Source of the DNA: Novosphingobium indicum
Lineage (GTDB): Bacteria > Pseudomonadota > Alphaproteobacteria > Sphingomonadales > Sphingomonadaceae
Direction: 5' to 3'
Assembly (NCBI RefSeq): GCF_014645195.1
Contig: NZ_BMLK01000016.1
Span: forward strand, 1-64,000
Length of the DNA: 64,000 nucleotides
In this document: piece by piece, positions 43,264 to 51,687 of the stretch
Layout: each line of letters starts with the position of its first letter
Numbering within the stretch: position 1 is the stretch's first letter
Program-made: the position numbers and the translations under genes
Notes under the pieces: model-generated
Told to the model about the DNA's origin: nothing
The model's database searches: none
The model's input: only the letters and a program-made list of their open reading frames with translations

Positions 43264-43908
43264 ATGGGCTGGCTTTTCATGAACAGGCACCACATGGGCG
43301 GGCACGCTACCCCCAAGTCCTATCTCGACGCCCAGTTCACCTTCATCAATGCGCCGGACGACACCGGAGTCGCGCGCGGCGCCCGCGTTCTTGCATCGTC
43401 CTGCCCCGGCAACCGGGTCTGGTACGCAGCGGTGCAATACTCCGAAAACGGCGTGCCGACCGAGGTCATCGCCATGGTCTGCCTCGTAAAGTGGAACCCG
43501 AGGGACAAGGAGGCCATGCACTTCGGGTACAAGGACATGAGCGAAAGCATGGGCCCTTGCGAGGCTGAGGCCCCGGAGAACATCCTTCGCCTGCTCACGC
43601 CAACCACTAACGAATATTCTCTCGACTGGCGCCGGCGCTGCCTCGCCCGCCTGCAGAAGCGTTCCCGAAAGATCGTCGATGGCATGCGCGTCAAATTCCC
43701 GCAGGCGATCACCTTCACAGATGGCTTCGCCGGTGACGAGTTCACTGTCATCAAACGCGGCGCGACCATAACCTTCCGCCCCGTTGGCAGGCACGGCCAC
43801 TATCGCATCCGCAATTTCCGTGACCTCGACTGGTCGATCGTCCCGGAAACGAAGGTCCATCGAACGATCTTCGCGCCCCGTCCTTCTTCAACGATGCCAC
43901 CGCCATGA
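43264..43908 (+). CDS. Conserved hypothetical protein (DUF6927-like)
   Basis: A 214-residue protein. The segment HFGYKDMSESMGPCEAEAPENILRLLTPT followed by EYSLDWRRRCLARL resembles the family I remember as DUF6927, common beside ardC on actinobacterial and proteobacterial plasmids; this is unverified. No catalytic residues are known. It follows ardC by 24 bases with the good site AGGAGA, and overlaps the next small gene by 4 bases (ATGA), so it belongs to the ardC transcript. Confidence 0.7.
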   Translation: MGWLFMNRHHMGGHATPKSYLDAQFTFINAPDDTGVARGARVLASSCPGNRVWYAAVQYSENGVPTEVIAMVCLVKWNPRDKEAMHFGYKDMSESMGPCEAEAPENILRLLTPTTNEYSLDWRRRCLARLQKRSRKIVDGMRVKFPQAITFTDGFAGDEFTVIKRGATITFRPVGRHGHYRIRNFRDLDWSIVPETKVHRTIFAPRPSSTMPPP

Positions 43909-44129
43909 GAAGGGCATCCAGCCTCTCGCCGCTGCGGGCACGGCTCTGCAGCCGCGAGAATGCCATCCGTGTCGCGCAGCGCATGATGCAGTCCGGAATC
44001 GCCGTCATGGTCGCCCCCGGCGATGACATGCAGCCCTGGCGCGTGATCGAGCGCGCCGATCTATCGGCCAGCGAAGTCGCCGTGCGCATTGCCCTCAAGA
44101 GACAGGAGGACTTGAGATGTCCCGCCTGA
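43905..44129 (+). CDS. Hypothetical small protein (74 aa)
   Basis: A 74-residue basic protein whose ATG overlaps the stop of the preceding gene (ATGA) and whose end overlaps the next gene by 13 bases, as expected in a tightly packed operon. No domain is recognised. The overlap pattern is the main support for it being real. Confidence 0.5.
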   Translation: MRRASSLSPLRARLCSRENAIRVAQRMMQSGIAVMVAPGDDMQPWRVIERADLSASEVAVRIALKRQEDLRCPA

Positions 44130-44335
44130 AACCCGCATCACCGCGATCCAAGCATCAGATCGACGACGCCCTGAAATTCATGCGCCGAGCGCGCGGCCTC
44201 CTGCGCGCAGCAGGCGCCCCCAAGGCGGCGAGCCGCCTCCACAGCGCCATCAACAGCGCCGAGGGCGCCCGGCGACACTGCGAACGCCGCCCCGTTGTCG
44301 AGACCATGTCGGCCTCGCTCGCCGACGCTGAATGA
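44117..44335 (+). CDS. Hypothetical small protein (72 aa)
   Basis: A 72-residue helical, basic protein preceded by the strong site AGGAGG 6 bases before its ATG. It contains HQIDDALKFMRRARGLLRAAGAPKAASRLHSAINSAEGARRH, a long amphipathic helical pair without a recognised family. It is the last gene before the next purine-tract leader. Confidence 0.6.
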   Translation: MSRLKPASPRSKHQIDDALKFMRRARGLLRAAGAPKAASRLHSAINSAEGARRHCERRPVVETMSASLADAE

Positions 44336-44355
44336 GGGGAGCGGGGGAGGGGAGA
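44333..44355 (+). promoter_or_regulatory. Purine-tract leader, copy 4
   Basis: A G/A tract (GAGGGGAGCGGGGGAGGGGA and on) starts in the stop codon of the preceding gene and lies 24 bases before the next ATG. Only weak secondary structure (a CGATCG palindrome) follows, then the site GAGGAGAA. Confidence 0.55.
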
Positions 44356-44378
44356 GCGAACGATCGAGGAGAACATAC

Positions 44379-44984
44379 ATGCCCGCATTCGCTTCCTCCC
44401 CCGCACCCGAAATGACCCGTTGGGGTAAACCCGCCACGGCCACCCAGCGCCTGCCCGGCATCTGGCGCGTCGTGACCCCATCGCATGGCGGCTTTGTCAT
44501 CTCCGAAGCGCGCCAGGCCGCCATGCCGGCGGCCTTGCGTCTGGACGAACCCGAATACGAGCATGACGTTGACTGGTCACTCGTGATCCTGGCGTTCCAG
44601 ACCGATTTTGCCGCTGCCGGAGATCCGCTCTTCGACATCGAACTCTCGCTTGCCACCAGTACCGTCAAGAGTTGGCGACCCGAACGCTGGGAAGCCTATG
44701 CCAGCGAGGCGCTCGAACCACGCCAAAGCCACGTCAGGCGTGAGCGCGAAGCCTTCGAGGCACGCATCGGCAAGCTTGTCGTGACCACCGCCTATGGCGA
44801 TTGGGCCGATTGGGTGCCGGAGGGCAAAGTCGGTATCCTTGGCTATACCCTCGTCAGCGTCGATCATCTGGCCCGCCCCACATACGCCGATCCCATGGTC
44901 AAGGCCCTGGTCGATGCAGCTCGTTACGAGGCGCGCGGCAGCGTCATCAGCTTCGATGAACTCGACGCCGAGATCCTGCCATGA
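44379..44984 (+). CDS. Conserved hypothetical protein (DUF7007-like)
   Basis: A 201-residue protein with the opening TRWGKPATATQRLPGIWRVVTPSHGGFVIS and EYEHDVDWSLVILAF, which resembles plasmid proteins I recall as DUF7007; unverified. It is coupled by a 4-base overlap (ATGA) to the DpdA-like gene that follows, so the two may work together. The start ATG 44379 has GAGGAGAA upstream. Confidence 0.68.
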   Translation: MPAFASSPAPEMTRWGKPATATQRLPGIWRVVTPSHGGFVISEARQAAMPAALRLDEPEYEHDVDWSLVILAFQTDFAAAGDPLFDIELSLATSTVKSWRPERWEAYASEALEPRQSHVRREREAFEARIGKLVVTTAYGDWADWVPEGKVGILGYTLVSVDHLARPTYADPMVKALVDAARYEARGSVISFDELDAEILP

Positions 44985-46000
44985 CAATCGAGGTCATCAT
45001 CGGCCTGCCGCACCTCAATGAAGGGCCGATCCTGCAGCGCGCGCGCATGATGCAGCAACCCATGCTGATTTCCGCAAACTGCCTGTCGCGATGGCGCACC
45101 GCTTCAGGTGGCTGGCGCGAATGGCAAGGCTGGCGCACCGGCCAGCTTGCCAATGCCCATGGGCTCAAAAGCCTCGATCTGGACAGCGCCGGATATGTCC
45201 TGATGGCCAGATATGGCGGCTATCCTTGGTCGATCGCCGACTACATGGCGCTAGCCGCGTCCTATCCATTCCGTCGTTTCGCGGCGGCCGACTATTGCTG
45301 CGAGGCCGAAATCGCAAACGATCGCGCCGAAGTCCTCGACCGGATCTCGCGAACTGTCGCCACTAACCGCGAATGCCGCTCACGCGCGGCCGACCTCGGG
45401 ATCATCGATCGGTTCATGCCCGTGCTGCAGGGACGATACCCGCAGGACTACGAACGGTGCGCGGAAGCCCTCGCCTGGTCGATGCTTCCCGGCGCCGTCG
45501 TAGGCGTCGGATCGATGTGCCGCCGCGACATCGATGGCCCAGACGGCCTGCTCGCGGTTGTAGCGCACCTCGACAAGATCCTGCCCAATCCCGGACCACG
45601 GCTCCACCTTTTCGGTGTCAAAGGTTCTGCCATCCCATACCTGCAACCCTATGCCCACCGCGTCGCTTCGCTTGACTCGCAGGCCTGGGGCACCGCGGCA
45701 CGCCGTGACGCGCATCGCCGGCGCGTGTCCAAGTCCGACGAGCTCGCAGCAGACCATATGGAGCGCTGGACAGGGGCGCAGCTTGATCGGCTCAGCGAGC
45801 CCCATCGTCCTCTTGCGATCGCGCCCAGTCCTGTCCCGAAAACGATGCCTGCCGATCCATGGGAGGCGGCCGTGGAGCAGGCCCGGGACGAGATGCGAGC
45901 CCTCATCGAATCTGGCGACCTCGCTCACGATGAAGTGACCGGCGGTTGGATCGAGGCATGGGCAGCCGACATCTACCGCGAACGGCCCAACGCCGCCTGA
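44981..46000 (+). CDS. DpdA-like / queuine tRNA-ribosyltransferase-like protein
   Basis: A 339-residue protein with the signature order of the transglycosylase-fold family that includes tRNA-guanine transglycosylase and the DNA 7-deazaguanine enzyme DpdA: LDSAG (residues 67-71), FAAADYCCE (100-108), VLQGRYPQDY (148-157), VVGVGSMCRR (173-182), LHLFGVKG (208-215) and SLDSQAW (230-236). TGT enzymes exchange guanine for 7-deazaguanine bases in tRNA; DpdA does so in DNA. No preQ0 synthesis genes are visible, so a base would have to come from the host. It is coupled to the upstream DUF7007-like gene. Whether it acts on DNA or RNA is open. Confidence 0.75.
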   Translation: MTIEVIIGLPHLNEGPILQRARMMQQPMLISANCLSRWRTASGGWREWQGWRTGQLANAHGLKSLDLDSAGYVLMARYGGYPWSIADYMALAASYPFRRFAAADYCCEAEIANDRAEVLDRISRTVATNRECRSRAADLGIIDRFMPVLQGRYPQDYERCAEALAWSMLPGAVVGVGSMCRRDIDGPDGLLAVVAHLDKILPNPGPRLHLFGVKGSAIPYLQPYAHRVASLDSQAWGTAARRDAHRRRVSKSDELAADHMERWTGAQLDRLSEPHRPLAIAPSPVPKTMPADPWEAAVEQARDEMRALIESGDLAHDEVTGGWIEAWAADIYRERPNAA

Positions 46001-46016
46001 AGGCCATTAGCCCCGG

Positions 46017-46059
46017 AGAAGAGGGGGGAAGGGAAGGGCGGGCGCGATGATTGCGCCCG
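46017..46059 (+). promoter_or_regulatory. Purine-tract leader with hairpin, copy 5
   Basis: A G/A tract at 46015-46038 is followed by CGGGCGC (46039-46045) pairing with GCGCCCG (46053-46059) around a 7-base loop. GGAG and the ATG at 46080 follow. Confidence 0.62.
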
Positions 46060-46079
46060 GTCCGTCCCGGAGCCCCACG

Positions 46080-46754
46080 ATGACATACGACGTCCCGTTT
46101 CGCCACCAACAGGCGCTCGATCCCAGCAGTCTCACCACGATCGCTGCGACGTTCCACGCGCTCGGCAAGGGCATCGAAGATTGCCGCAACGCCGGCGTCG
46201 ATCCTGAACACGATCCAGCCATCGTTCTACTCGTCCGCCACTTCGCCCGCATCATGGCATTCCGCGCCGATGATGACAGCCTGCGCGCGCTTTGCCGCCA
46301 CCGTATGGGTGAACTCGAGCGCTTCCCGGCGCTACTTTCGCTCGCACTACACGGCGTCAACAACGACCGGGCGGCCAAAGAACGCTTTCACGCCGACGGC
46401 CGGACTGCCATGCGCGGACTTGCCAGAGAGCTCGGGCTTCCTGAAGGCTGCTATCGCGTGACCTCGTTTCACGGCGACCCAGCGATTTCGGGCGCCGTCG
46501 TGCTCAGCACGTGCGACCTCGAGGTGTCTCTGAGCGTCGGTCCGCTCCACGAGGGCAACGAAGTTCAATACTTCGCCAAGCGCGGACCAGCGGCGCGCGA
46601 TCGCCTGCGCTTCGCCTCCATGCGTGAATTCGTGAAGACGGCGCGTTTCGCCGCCCGAATCCGACGCGAGCTGCAACTTGGCGCCACCGGGCAATCACAT
46701 GCGCTGGCGGCCGCTGCCCGGGGGCCTGCCATTCCTGAAACAGTCGCCGCGTAA
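46080..46754 (+). CDS. Hypothetical protein (224 aa)
   Basis: A 224-residue mostly helical protein without a recognised domain. The ATG at 46080 is preferred because it follows GGAG and the leader hairpin; the frame extends upstream into that leader. It is the first gene after a purine-tract leader, followed by two more small genes of unknown function. Confidence 0.65.
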   Translation: MTYDVPFRHQQALDPSSLTTIAATFHALGKGIEDCRNAGVDPEHDPAIVLLVRHFARIMAFRADDDSLRALCRHRMGELERFPALLSLALHGVNNDRAAKERFHADGRTAMRGLARELGLPEGCYRVTSFHGDPAISGAVVLSTCDLEVSLSVGPLHEGNEVQYFAKRGPAARDRLRFASMREFVKTARFAARIRRELQLGATGQSHALAAAARGPAIPETVAA

Positions 46755-46783
46755 GACATTTTACCCTATCAGGGATGTCACCC

Positions 46784-46999
46784 ATGCCCTCGTCCAAGAC
46801 CATCGATGTCGTTGTCCGCATCCGCTGCCCCAAATGGCTCACTCAAGCACAGGCCCGGCGCGAAGTCCGCACCCTGATCAACGACCAGACACACCACGGC
46901 CACGTCGAGCCATGCGCAGCGCGACCTTGGGACAGCGAAGTCATCGGTGCCGAAAACTTCCGCGCTGTCGCCGTAAAACCCGCCCCGCAATCCCGATAG
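46784..46999 (+). CDS. Hypothetical small protein (71 aa)
   Basis: A 71-residue protein beginning MPSSKTIDVVVRIRCPKWLT; an ATG nine bases earlier is an alternative start. The alternating hydrophobic N-terminal strand and following helix (QAQARREVRTLIND) suggest a small alpha-beta fold. No family recognised. Confidence 0.6.
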   Translation: MPSSKTIDVVVRIRCPKWLTQAQARREVRTLINDQTHHGHVEPCAARPWDSEVIGAENFRAVAVKPAPQSR

Positions 47000-47091
47000 T
47001 GCGAACGGTCGGCATCGAGCAATTTGCCCGGCGGCGCACCTGCGGCAACGGCAACCCGAATGCCTGATGTTGACCAATTGACAGGAGATCC

Positions 47092-47607
47092 ATGATCATG
47101 AGCCGATATGACTTTCCCGGCAAAGGCGTTGCCAACAGCGTTACGATCGGATGGGATCGCCCGCTGGCGACGTTCTTCGTCCAGGTGATGCAGCCCCATC
47201 CACGAATCGATGGCGAAGAGGCCATTTTCATTTGGCGCGGCACCGCGCCCGGCGAACTCCCCACCGCCGCGGCAGCGATCGCCCTCGCAGCGGACTATGC
47301 CGACCTTCCAGACAATCTTGGCGCTATGCTCGAAACCGACCGCCTCAAGTCGCTCGGCACATTCGACGGTCCGGCCCAAATGGCCGCCAAGCCCTTCATC
47401 CAGGCAACGCCTCCGCCGATCCGCTCCGAAGCGGAAGCACGCGAGGCCGGATATACGCGCGCAGTCGTGGCGGACTGTTCCCAGCACACTCTTGAGCTGC
47501 TGATCGAACCAGGCACCGATCTCGATTCCACCTTCCTTGCCTTCGACCGCAGCGAGAACGAAATGCTCCACGTCCATGGCTGGAACTTCACGATCGAGCC
47601 GGAATGA
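47092..47607 (+). CDS. Hypothetical protein (171 aa)
   Basis: A 171-residue protein that starts at ATG 47092 or 47098, behind AGGAGA. The N-terminal half has beta-strand character (VTIGWDRPLATFFVQV, EEAIFIWRGT), and a conserved-looking WNFTIEPE forms the end. No known domain. Similar-size proteins lie beside ardC genes on sphingomonad plasmids, but I cannot name the family. Confidence 0.65.
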   Translation: MIMSRYDFPGKGVANSVTIGWDRPLATFFVQVMQPHPRIDGEEAIFIWRGTAPGELPTAAAAIALAADYADLPDNLGAMLETDRLKSLGTFDGPAQMAAKPFIQATPPPIRSEAEAREAGYTRAVVADCSQHTLELLIEPGTDLDSTFLAFDRSENEMLHVHGWNFTIEPE

Positions 47608-47624
47608 CCCCTGTCGGGACACAG

Positions 47625-47653
47625 TTGGATTAGACCCGGCAGTGTAGTATATC
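47625..47653 (+). promoter_or_regulatory. Candidate vapBC promoter
   Basis: TTGGAT (47625-47630) and TATATC (47648-47653) are separated by 17 bases, a fair sigma70-type promoter, 24 bases before the vapB start. Confidence 0.45.
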
Positions 47654-47676
47654 CCAACGCAATGGAGGATATTCCG

Positions 47677-47922
47677 ATGTCTCTTTACGTCAAGGACGAG
47701 GAGGTCAACCGCATGGCGCAGCGCCTCGCCGCGATCCAGCGTGTAAGCAAGACCGAAGCGGTGCGCCGAGCGCTCGAACACGAACTGGAACGCGAAGAAC
47801 AAACGCCGACCCTCGTCGACAAGGGCCTGGCATTCGCGCGCGCACTGCGTGCCAGTGCGGGGCCAAATGCGGGCAGGGCTGCCGACAAGGCTTTCATCGA
47901 CGACCTTTACGGAGAACTTTAA
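47677..47922 (+). CDS. vapB: VapB-type antitoxin
   Basis: An 81-residue antitoxin of the Rv0623/PSK type: an N-terminal RHH-like DNA-binding region (MSLYVKDEEVNRMAQRLAAI, VSKTEAVRRALEHEL) and a C-terminal toxin-binding tail (FIDDLYGEL). It neutralises the downstream PIN toxin and represses its own promoter. The ATG at 47677 has GGAGG 8 bases upstream, better than the in-frame ATG at 47662. It overlaps vapC by one base (TAATG). Confidence 0.88.
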   Translation: MSLYVKDEEVNRMAQRLAAIQRVSKTEAVRRALEHELEREEQTPTLVDKGLAFARALRASAGPNAGRAADKAFIDDLYGEL

Positions 47923-48317
47923 TGTTCGTCGATGCATCGGCGATCACCGCCATCCTCGCGGGGGAAAGCGATGCCGCTGACCTGCTCAGGCGTCTCCAGG
48001 ATGCACGCATACGCATAACTTCGCCTCTCGCAATATGGGAGTCGGCCCTTGCGGTTCGGCGCATCCTCGATCTGGAGGTCGCCGTGGCGCACAAGGCCGT
48101 CGAGGAGTTCCTCCAGCTTGCCCGCATCGAGGTCACCGCTGTTCCAGCGCGAGCCCACAAGCAGGCGATCGATGCTTACGATCGCTACGGCAAGTCGCGT
48201 CATCCGGCTGCGCTTAATTTCGGGGATTGCTTCGCTTATGCCTGCGCGCGCATCGCCGGAGTGCCGCTCCTGTTCAAAGGCGATGACTTTCCCCAGACCG
48301 ACATCGAAGCGGCCTGA
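47922..48317 (+). CDS. vapC: VapC-type PIN-domain toxin
   Basis: A 131-residue PIN-domain ribonuclease. The acidic active-site residues are in place: Asp4 in FVDASAI, Glu in AIWESAL (about residue 41), Asp in NFGDCFAYA (about 100) and FKGDDF near the end. VapC toxins cleave tRNA or rRNA when VapB is lost, stabilising the plasmid. It is translationally coupled to vapB. Confidence 0.92.
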   Translation: MFVDASAITAILAGESDAADLLRRLQDARIRITSPLAIWESALAVRRILDLEVAVAHKAVEEFLQLARIEVTAVPARAHKQAIDAYDRYGKSRHPAALNFGDCFAYACARIAGVPLLFKGDDFPQTDIEAA

Positions 48318-48356
48318 GAATACGCCAATACTACCATACAAGATCCGGATGCGCTT

Positions 48357-48398
48357 GAGGTGAGGGGGCAAGGGCTTGTCGATCCATGAAGGATCGAC
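48357..48398 (+). promoter_or_regulatory. Purine-tract leader with hairpin, copy 6
   Basis: A shorter purine tract (48357-48374, with two interruptions) is followed by a perfect 8-bp stem, GTCGATCC (48378-48385) with GGATCGAC (48391-48398), around a 5-base loop. GGAGG and a TTG start follow. Confidence 0.62.
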
Positions 48399-48408
48399 GG
48401 AGGTTCCC

Positions 48409-48936
48409 TTGTCCTACACCATCGATATCGGAGCAGCACCGGCCAACGCCGAGTGCGCCCAGCTTGGCCAAACCCCTGACTTCGAACGGGTCAACCGCTT
48501 CGAAATCGACGCCTACCGGATCGCTATCATCGCTATCCATGGCCTTCCCCCCGAAGGCTGCCGGTTCACCAGCAAGCCCAACCAGCATGATTTCGGCACC
48601 TATCGCACGCTCGTCCTGCAGATCGATAATGAGAACGACACCGCTGTTTCCGCCTATGCTGAAGCGGTAGAGGACGGACTCGACAACTGGCACGATGCCG
48701 GAATGGCGCCACCGATCGACTATGATGGAGTAGTCGCCCGCATTCCGCGTCCCCAGCTTGACGAAGTCGTCATCGGCGCGCTGCTGACCACAAGGCCGGC
48801 CGCGGACGGCCGCTTCGCGATTCCCCACTTCGAGACGCTCCACAACAACCTCGCAGCCGCATTCCCCGAATGCGCCGAGAGCGCTCAAGCGCGACTTAGC
48901 CGTCTGGTTGATAATCCGGGGGAAGCTCACTCATGA
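48409..48936 (+). CDS. Hypothetical protein (175 aa), TTG start
   Basis: A 175-residue protein of unknown function. The TTG at 48409 has GGAGG 7 bases upstream and gives the N-terminus SYTIDIGAAPANAE; an earlier in-frame TTG at 48376 lies in the leader hairpin and is less likely. The product is acidic, of mixed alpha-beta character. Its stop overlaps the next gene by 4 bases (ATGA). Confidence 0.65.
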   Translation: MSYTIDIGAAPANAECAQLGQTPDFERVNRFEIDAYRIAIIAIHGLPPEGCRFTSKPNQHDFGTYRTLVLQIDNENDTAVSAYAEAVEDGLDNWHDAGMAPPIDYDGVVARIPRPQLDEVVIGALLTTRPAADGRFAIPHFETLHNNLAAAFPECAESAQARLSRLVDNPGEAHS

Positions 48937-49238
48937 CCAAGGCAAAGCCCCAAATCGAACTGCGCTGGCGCGAGGAGAACTACGGTTCCGTGCATGCCGT
49001 GGCCGCGTTTCGCAACTACGCCGGCACCTACAACTGGAGCCAGCGAACCCACCAACGCTTTCGTGGCTGCCTGAAACGCTCCGGATTTGCCTTCCACCAA
49101 GCTCGCAGCAGCTACATCTGCCACACCGGTGATTCCGACGAGCGCAAGGCGGCACTCTGCCGCGAACTCAAATCTGCGGGCATCAACATCATCCTCGGTG
49201 ATGTGACGGACCCGGAGCCGGAAGTTCGTCCGGCATAA
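48933..49238 (+). CDS. Hypothetical protein (101 aa)
   Basis: A 101-residue protein coupled (ATGA) to the preceding gene. It is basic in the middle (NWSQRTHQRFRGCLKRSGFAFHQARSS) with two further cysteines, and could bind nucleic acid; no family recognised. It ends 31 bases before the C5-methyltransferase gene. Confidence 0.62.
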   Translation: MTKAKPQIELRWREENYGSVHAVAAFRNYAGTYNWSQRTHQRFRGCLKRSGFAFHQARSSYICHTGDSDERKAALCRELKSAGINIILGDVTDPEPEVRPA

Positions 49239-49269
49239 CTCAACCCCCATTTCAGGAAGGCTGCGAACC

Positions 49270-51309
49270 ATGCATCATGGGGCGATTACCCGCGTGCGCG
49301 AAATCCGCCATGCTCACCTGTTCTGTGGCATCGGTGGCGGCGCGAGGGGCTTCAACAAAGCCTCGCCCCGCGTCGGCAACACTCTGGCCCGCTTCGTTTG
49401 TGTCGGAGGTATCGATGTAGACGCCGGCGCCATCCGCAATTTTTCGCGGATCACCGGCTGCCAGGGCACCGTCATGGACCTGTTCGATCGCGAACAATAC
49501 ATGATGTGGCACGGCCGCGAACCGGCGAACGACTGGCAGGAGGCGATCCCCGCCGACATCCGTAAGGCTTTTGGCCCGGTAGTCGACGTCGCTTTCCTTT
49601 CGGCGCCGTGCAAGGGCTTCTCGGGCCTGCTCTCCGCCGCCCAGTCCAAAACGGACAAGTACCAGGCGCTCAATCGCCTCACCCTGCGCGGCGTCTGGCT
49701 AATGCTGGAAGCCTATAAGGACAACCCGATCCCGGTTATCCTCTTCGAGAACGTCCCCAGGATCCTGACGCGCGGCAAATGGCTACTCGACCAGATCACC
49801 GCGCTGTTCCGCGCCTACGGCTATTCCGTAAACCTCGACACGCATGATTGCGGCGTCATCGGCAACCTGGCCCAAAGCCGCAAACGCGCACTGCTAATAG
49901 CACGACACATCGAAAAAGTACCGCCGTTCATTTACCAGCCCCGCGAACACCGCTTGCGCGGCGTCGGTGAAGTCATCGGCAAACTGCCTCTTCCCGGCGA
50001 TCCCATAGCCGGCGCCATGCACCGGGTGCCCGCCCTGCAGTGGAAGACATGGCTGCGCCTTGCTCTTGTGCCTGCCGGCAAGGACTGGCGGGCTCTCAAC
50101 GAGCTATCCGTGGTCGATGGAAACCTGCGGGATTTCGGCGTGGTGCCCGAAATGCCGCTGCGGGAAAATGCGCTGGGCGTGAATGCCTGGGCCGATACCG
50201 CGCCGGTCATCACCACCCACCGCGCTCCGGGGCAGGGCCGCTTCTCTGTTGCCGATCCCCGTGTCGATACGCGTTGGAATGCCGACGTCCTGGGCGTGCG
50301 CGAATGGCAAAAACACACCGGGACAGTCGCTGGCCGGAGCTCTTCGACCAACGGCGCTTACAGCGTTGCAGATCCCCGGCCGCCCGCGAGCGCCAATCAG
50401 ACCTACCACCAATACGGCGTCAACGAATGGGACAAGAATGCGGGAACCGTATCCGGCCAATCCCTTCCCGGCGGAGGGGCCCACTCGATCGCGGATCCGC
50501 GCATCGCCGGGAAACCGCGCTTCAACAACGTATTTCGCATCGTTCCCTTCGATCAGGCTTCACCGGCCGTCGCCGGGCCCGGCGGCCCTGCCGGCGGCGT
50601 CGCTGTCGCGGACCCGCGTCCAGAGGGAAAGGGATATACCACCACCAAATACAAGGTGACGCCCTACGATCGCAGCACCCGCGCCGTGATCGGTGCCAGC
50701 ACCACCGGTGATGGTGCCTTTGCCGTCGCGGATCCCCGGCCCGCCTGCCTTAATCGCCCTGATCGCGAAGGCTACTCTACGCAAGGGCATTACGGTGTGA
50801 CGGCATGGCACCAAACCTCGCGCGCGATCCCTGCCTATGCGAAGAACAACAACGGTTCCTGGTCCGTCGCTGACCCGCGCGAGGCAGTATTCGACAGCGA
50901 TCCGATCACGCTGCCCAAGCCCGACGATCGCCTGACCTGCCGGATCATCGCCACCGACGGCACCTGGCACCGCCCGTTCACCACGCTGGATCTCGGCGCC
51001 TTGCAGTCCCTGTTCGATCCCGAAGAAATCTTCTTCCAGGAAACAACCGAGCAAGGCGATATCTGGCGCTGCCATACTCCGTTCGACCTGATCGAGGGTA
51101 GCGACGTCACCAAGCGTGAATGGATCGGCAATATGGTCCCCGGCGCTGCCGCTACCGGAATGGCCGAAACGATCGGCGAAAGCCTCATCCTTGCCGACAT
51201 GGGCGAAAGCTTCTTCCTCTCGAGCCGCGAGATCTGGGCCAAACCCGGTGCGCTCGCGCTGTCAGTCAACAACGACCAGGCTGCCTTCGCTCTGGACGCA
51301 TCGGCATGA
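49270..51309 (+). CDS. DNA (cytosine-5) methyltransferase with six internal repeats
   Basis: A 679-residue methyltransferase. It has motif I (HLFCGIGGGARGFN, residues 16-29), motif IV with the catalytic Cys (SAPCKGFSG, Cys near 113), ENVP (near 159), and later motifs including the C-terminal IGNMVPGAAATGMAE. It is longer than usual for a C5 enzyme because residues about 304-542 hold six degenerate repeats of 39-47 residues. Each ends in (S/A)VADPR or a close variant and contains a GVxxWxxxxxTVxG-like core. No restriction endonuclease partner is nearby, so it is probably an orphan enzyme that protects plasmid DNA. It overlaps the next gene by 4 bases. The ATG 49270 has AGGAAGG upstream. Confidence 0.9.
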   Translation: MHHGAITRVREIRHAHLFCGIGGGARGFNKASPRVGNTLARFVCVGGIDVDAGAIRNFSRITGCQGTVMDLFDREQYMMWHGREPANDWQEAIPADIRKAFGPVVDVAFLSAPCKGFSGLLSAAQSKTDKYQALNRLTLRGVWLMLEAYKDNPIPVILFENVPRILTRGKWLLDQITALFRAYGYSVNLDTHDCGVIGNLAQSRKRALLIARHIEKVPPFIYQPREHRLRGVGEVIGKLPLPGDPIAGAMHRVPALQWKTWLRLALVPAGKDWRALNELSVVDGNLRDFGVVPEMPLRENALGVNAWADTAPVITTHRAPGQGRFSVADPRVDTRWNADVLGVREWQKHTGTVAGRSSSTNGAYSVADPRPPASANQTYHQYGVNEWDKNAGTVSGQSLPGGGAHSIADPRIAGKPRFNNVFRIVPFDQASPAVAGPGGPAGGVAVADPRPEGKGYTTTKYKVTPYDRSTRAVIGASTTGDGAFAVADPRPACLNRPDREGYSTQGHYGVTAWHQTSRAIPAYAKNNNGSWSVADPREAVFDSDPITLPKPDDRLTCRIIATDGTWHRPFTTLDLGALQSLFDPEEIFFQETTEQGDIWRCHTPFDLIEGSDVTKREWIGNMVPGAAATGMAETIGESLILADMGESFFLSSREIWAKPGALALSVNNDQAAFALDASA

Positions 51310-51671
51310 CTGCCCGTCCAACCCGCGCCGAGGTGCGTAATCCCGTCCTGTCGCTACCCGCTGCCGAGCGACTTCGCACACTCGACCCCGACAGCCGGTC
51401 CGCCCTTCGCGCAGTTCTCATCGACCTGCAGATGGATGCCCGCCAGCGTGCCGAGACATCCTGGCGCCGGCACAAAGCCCCGATGGCCGCCTACTGGAAA
51501 GCGGTGTCCGTCTATGCGGGCCATCTGGCACGCGCGCTATCCGGCCCGGCGCATCGGCGGCCCTCCCGAGGCCAGTGTCCTGCCGACCCAAGAGTGGCAC
51601 TCACCCGGGGAGGATCGGGACCCATTAGAGAGAAGAGGGAAGGGGAGGGTGATCTGCCCGCCAGCAGATAA
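51306..51671 (+). CDS. Hypothetical protein (121 aa)
   Basis: The ATG overlaps the stop of the methyltransferase gene (ATGA). The first 75 residues (LPAAERLRTLDPDSRSALRAVLIDLQMDARQRAETSWRRHKAPMAAYWK, in pieces) look like real helical protein. The last 30 are encoded by the purine leader of the next gene and look non-native, so the stop may be later than in relatives. Function unknown. Confidence 0.6.
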   Translation: MTARPTRAEVRNPVLSLPAAERLRTLDPDSRSALRAVLIDLQMDARQRAETSWRRHKAPMAAYWKAVSVYAGHLARALSGPAHRRPSRGQCPADPRVALTRGGSGPIREKREGEGDLPASR

Positions 51672-51674
51672 CCC
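51628..51674 (+). promoter_or_regulatory. Purine-tract leader with hairpin, copy 7
   Basis: A G/A tract (51628-51649) is followed by GGGT (51647-51650) pairing with ACCC (51671-51674), and ATCTGC (51652-51657) with GCAGAT (51664-51669) around a 6-base loop. This is the same two-part stem as in copy 2. Only the loop and the closing pairs differ, which suggests a conserved RNA structure. Confidence 0.68.
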
Positions 51675-51687
51675 AGGGAGAACCCAC

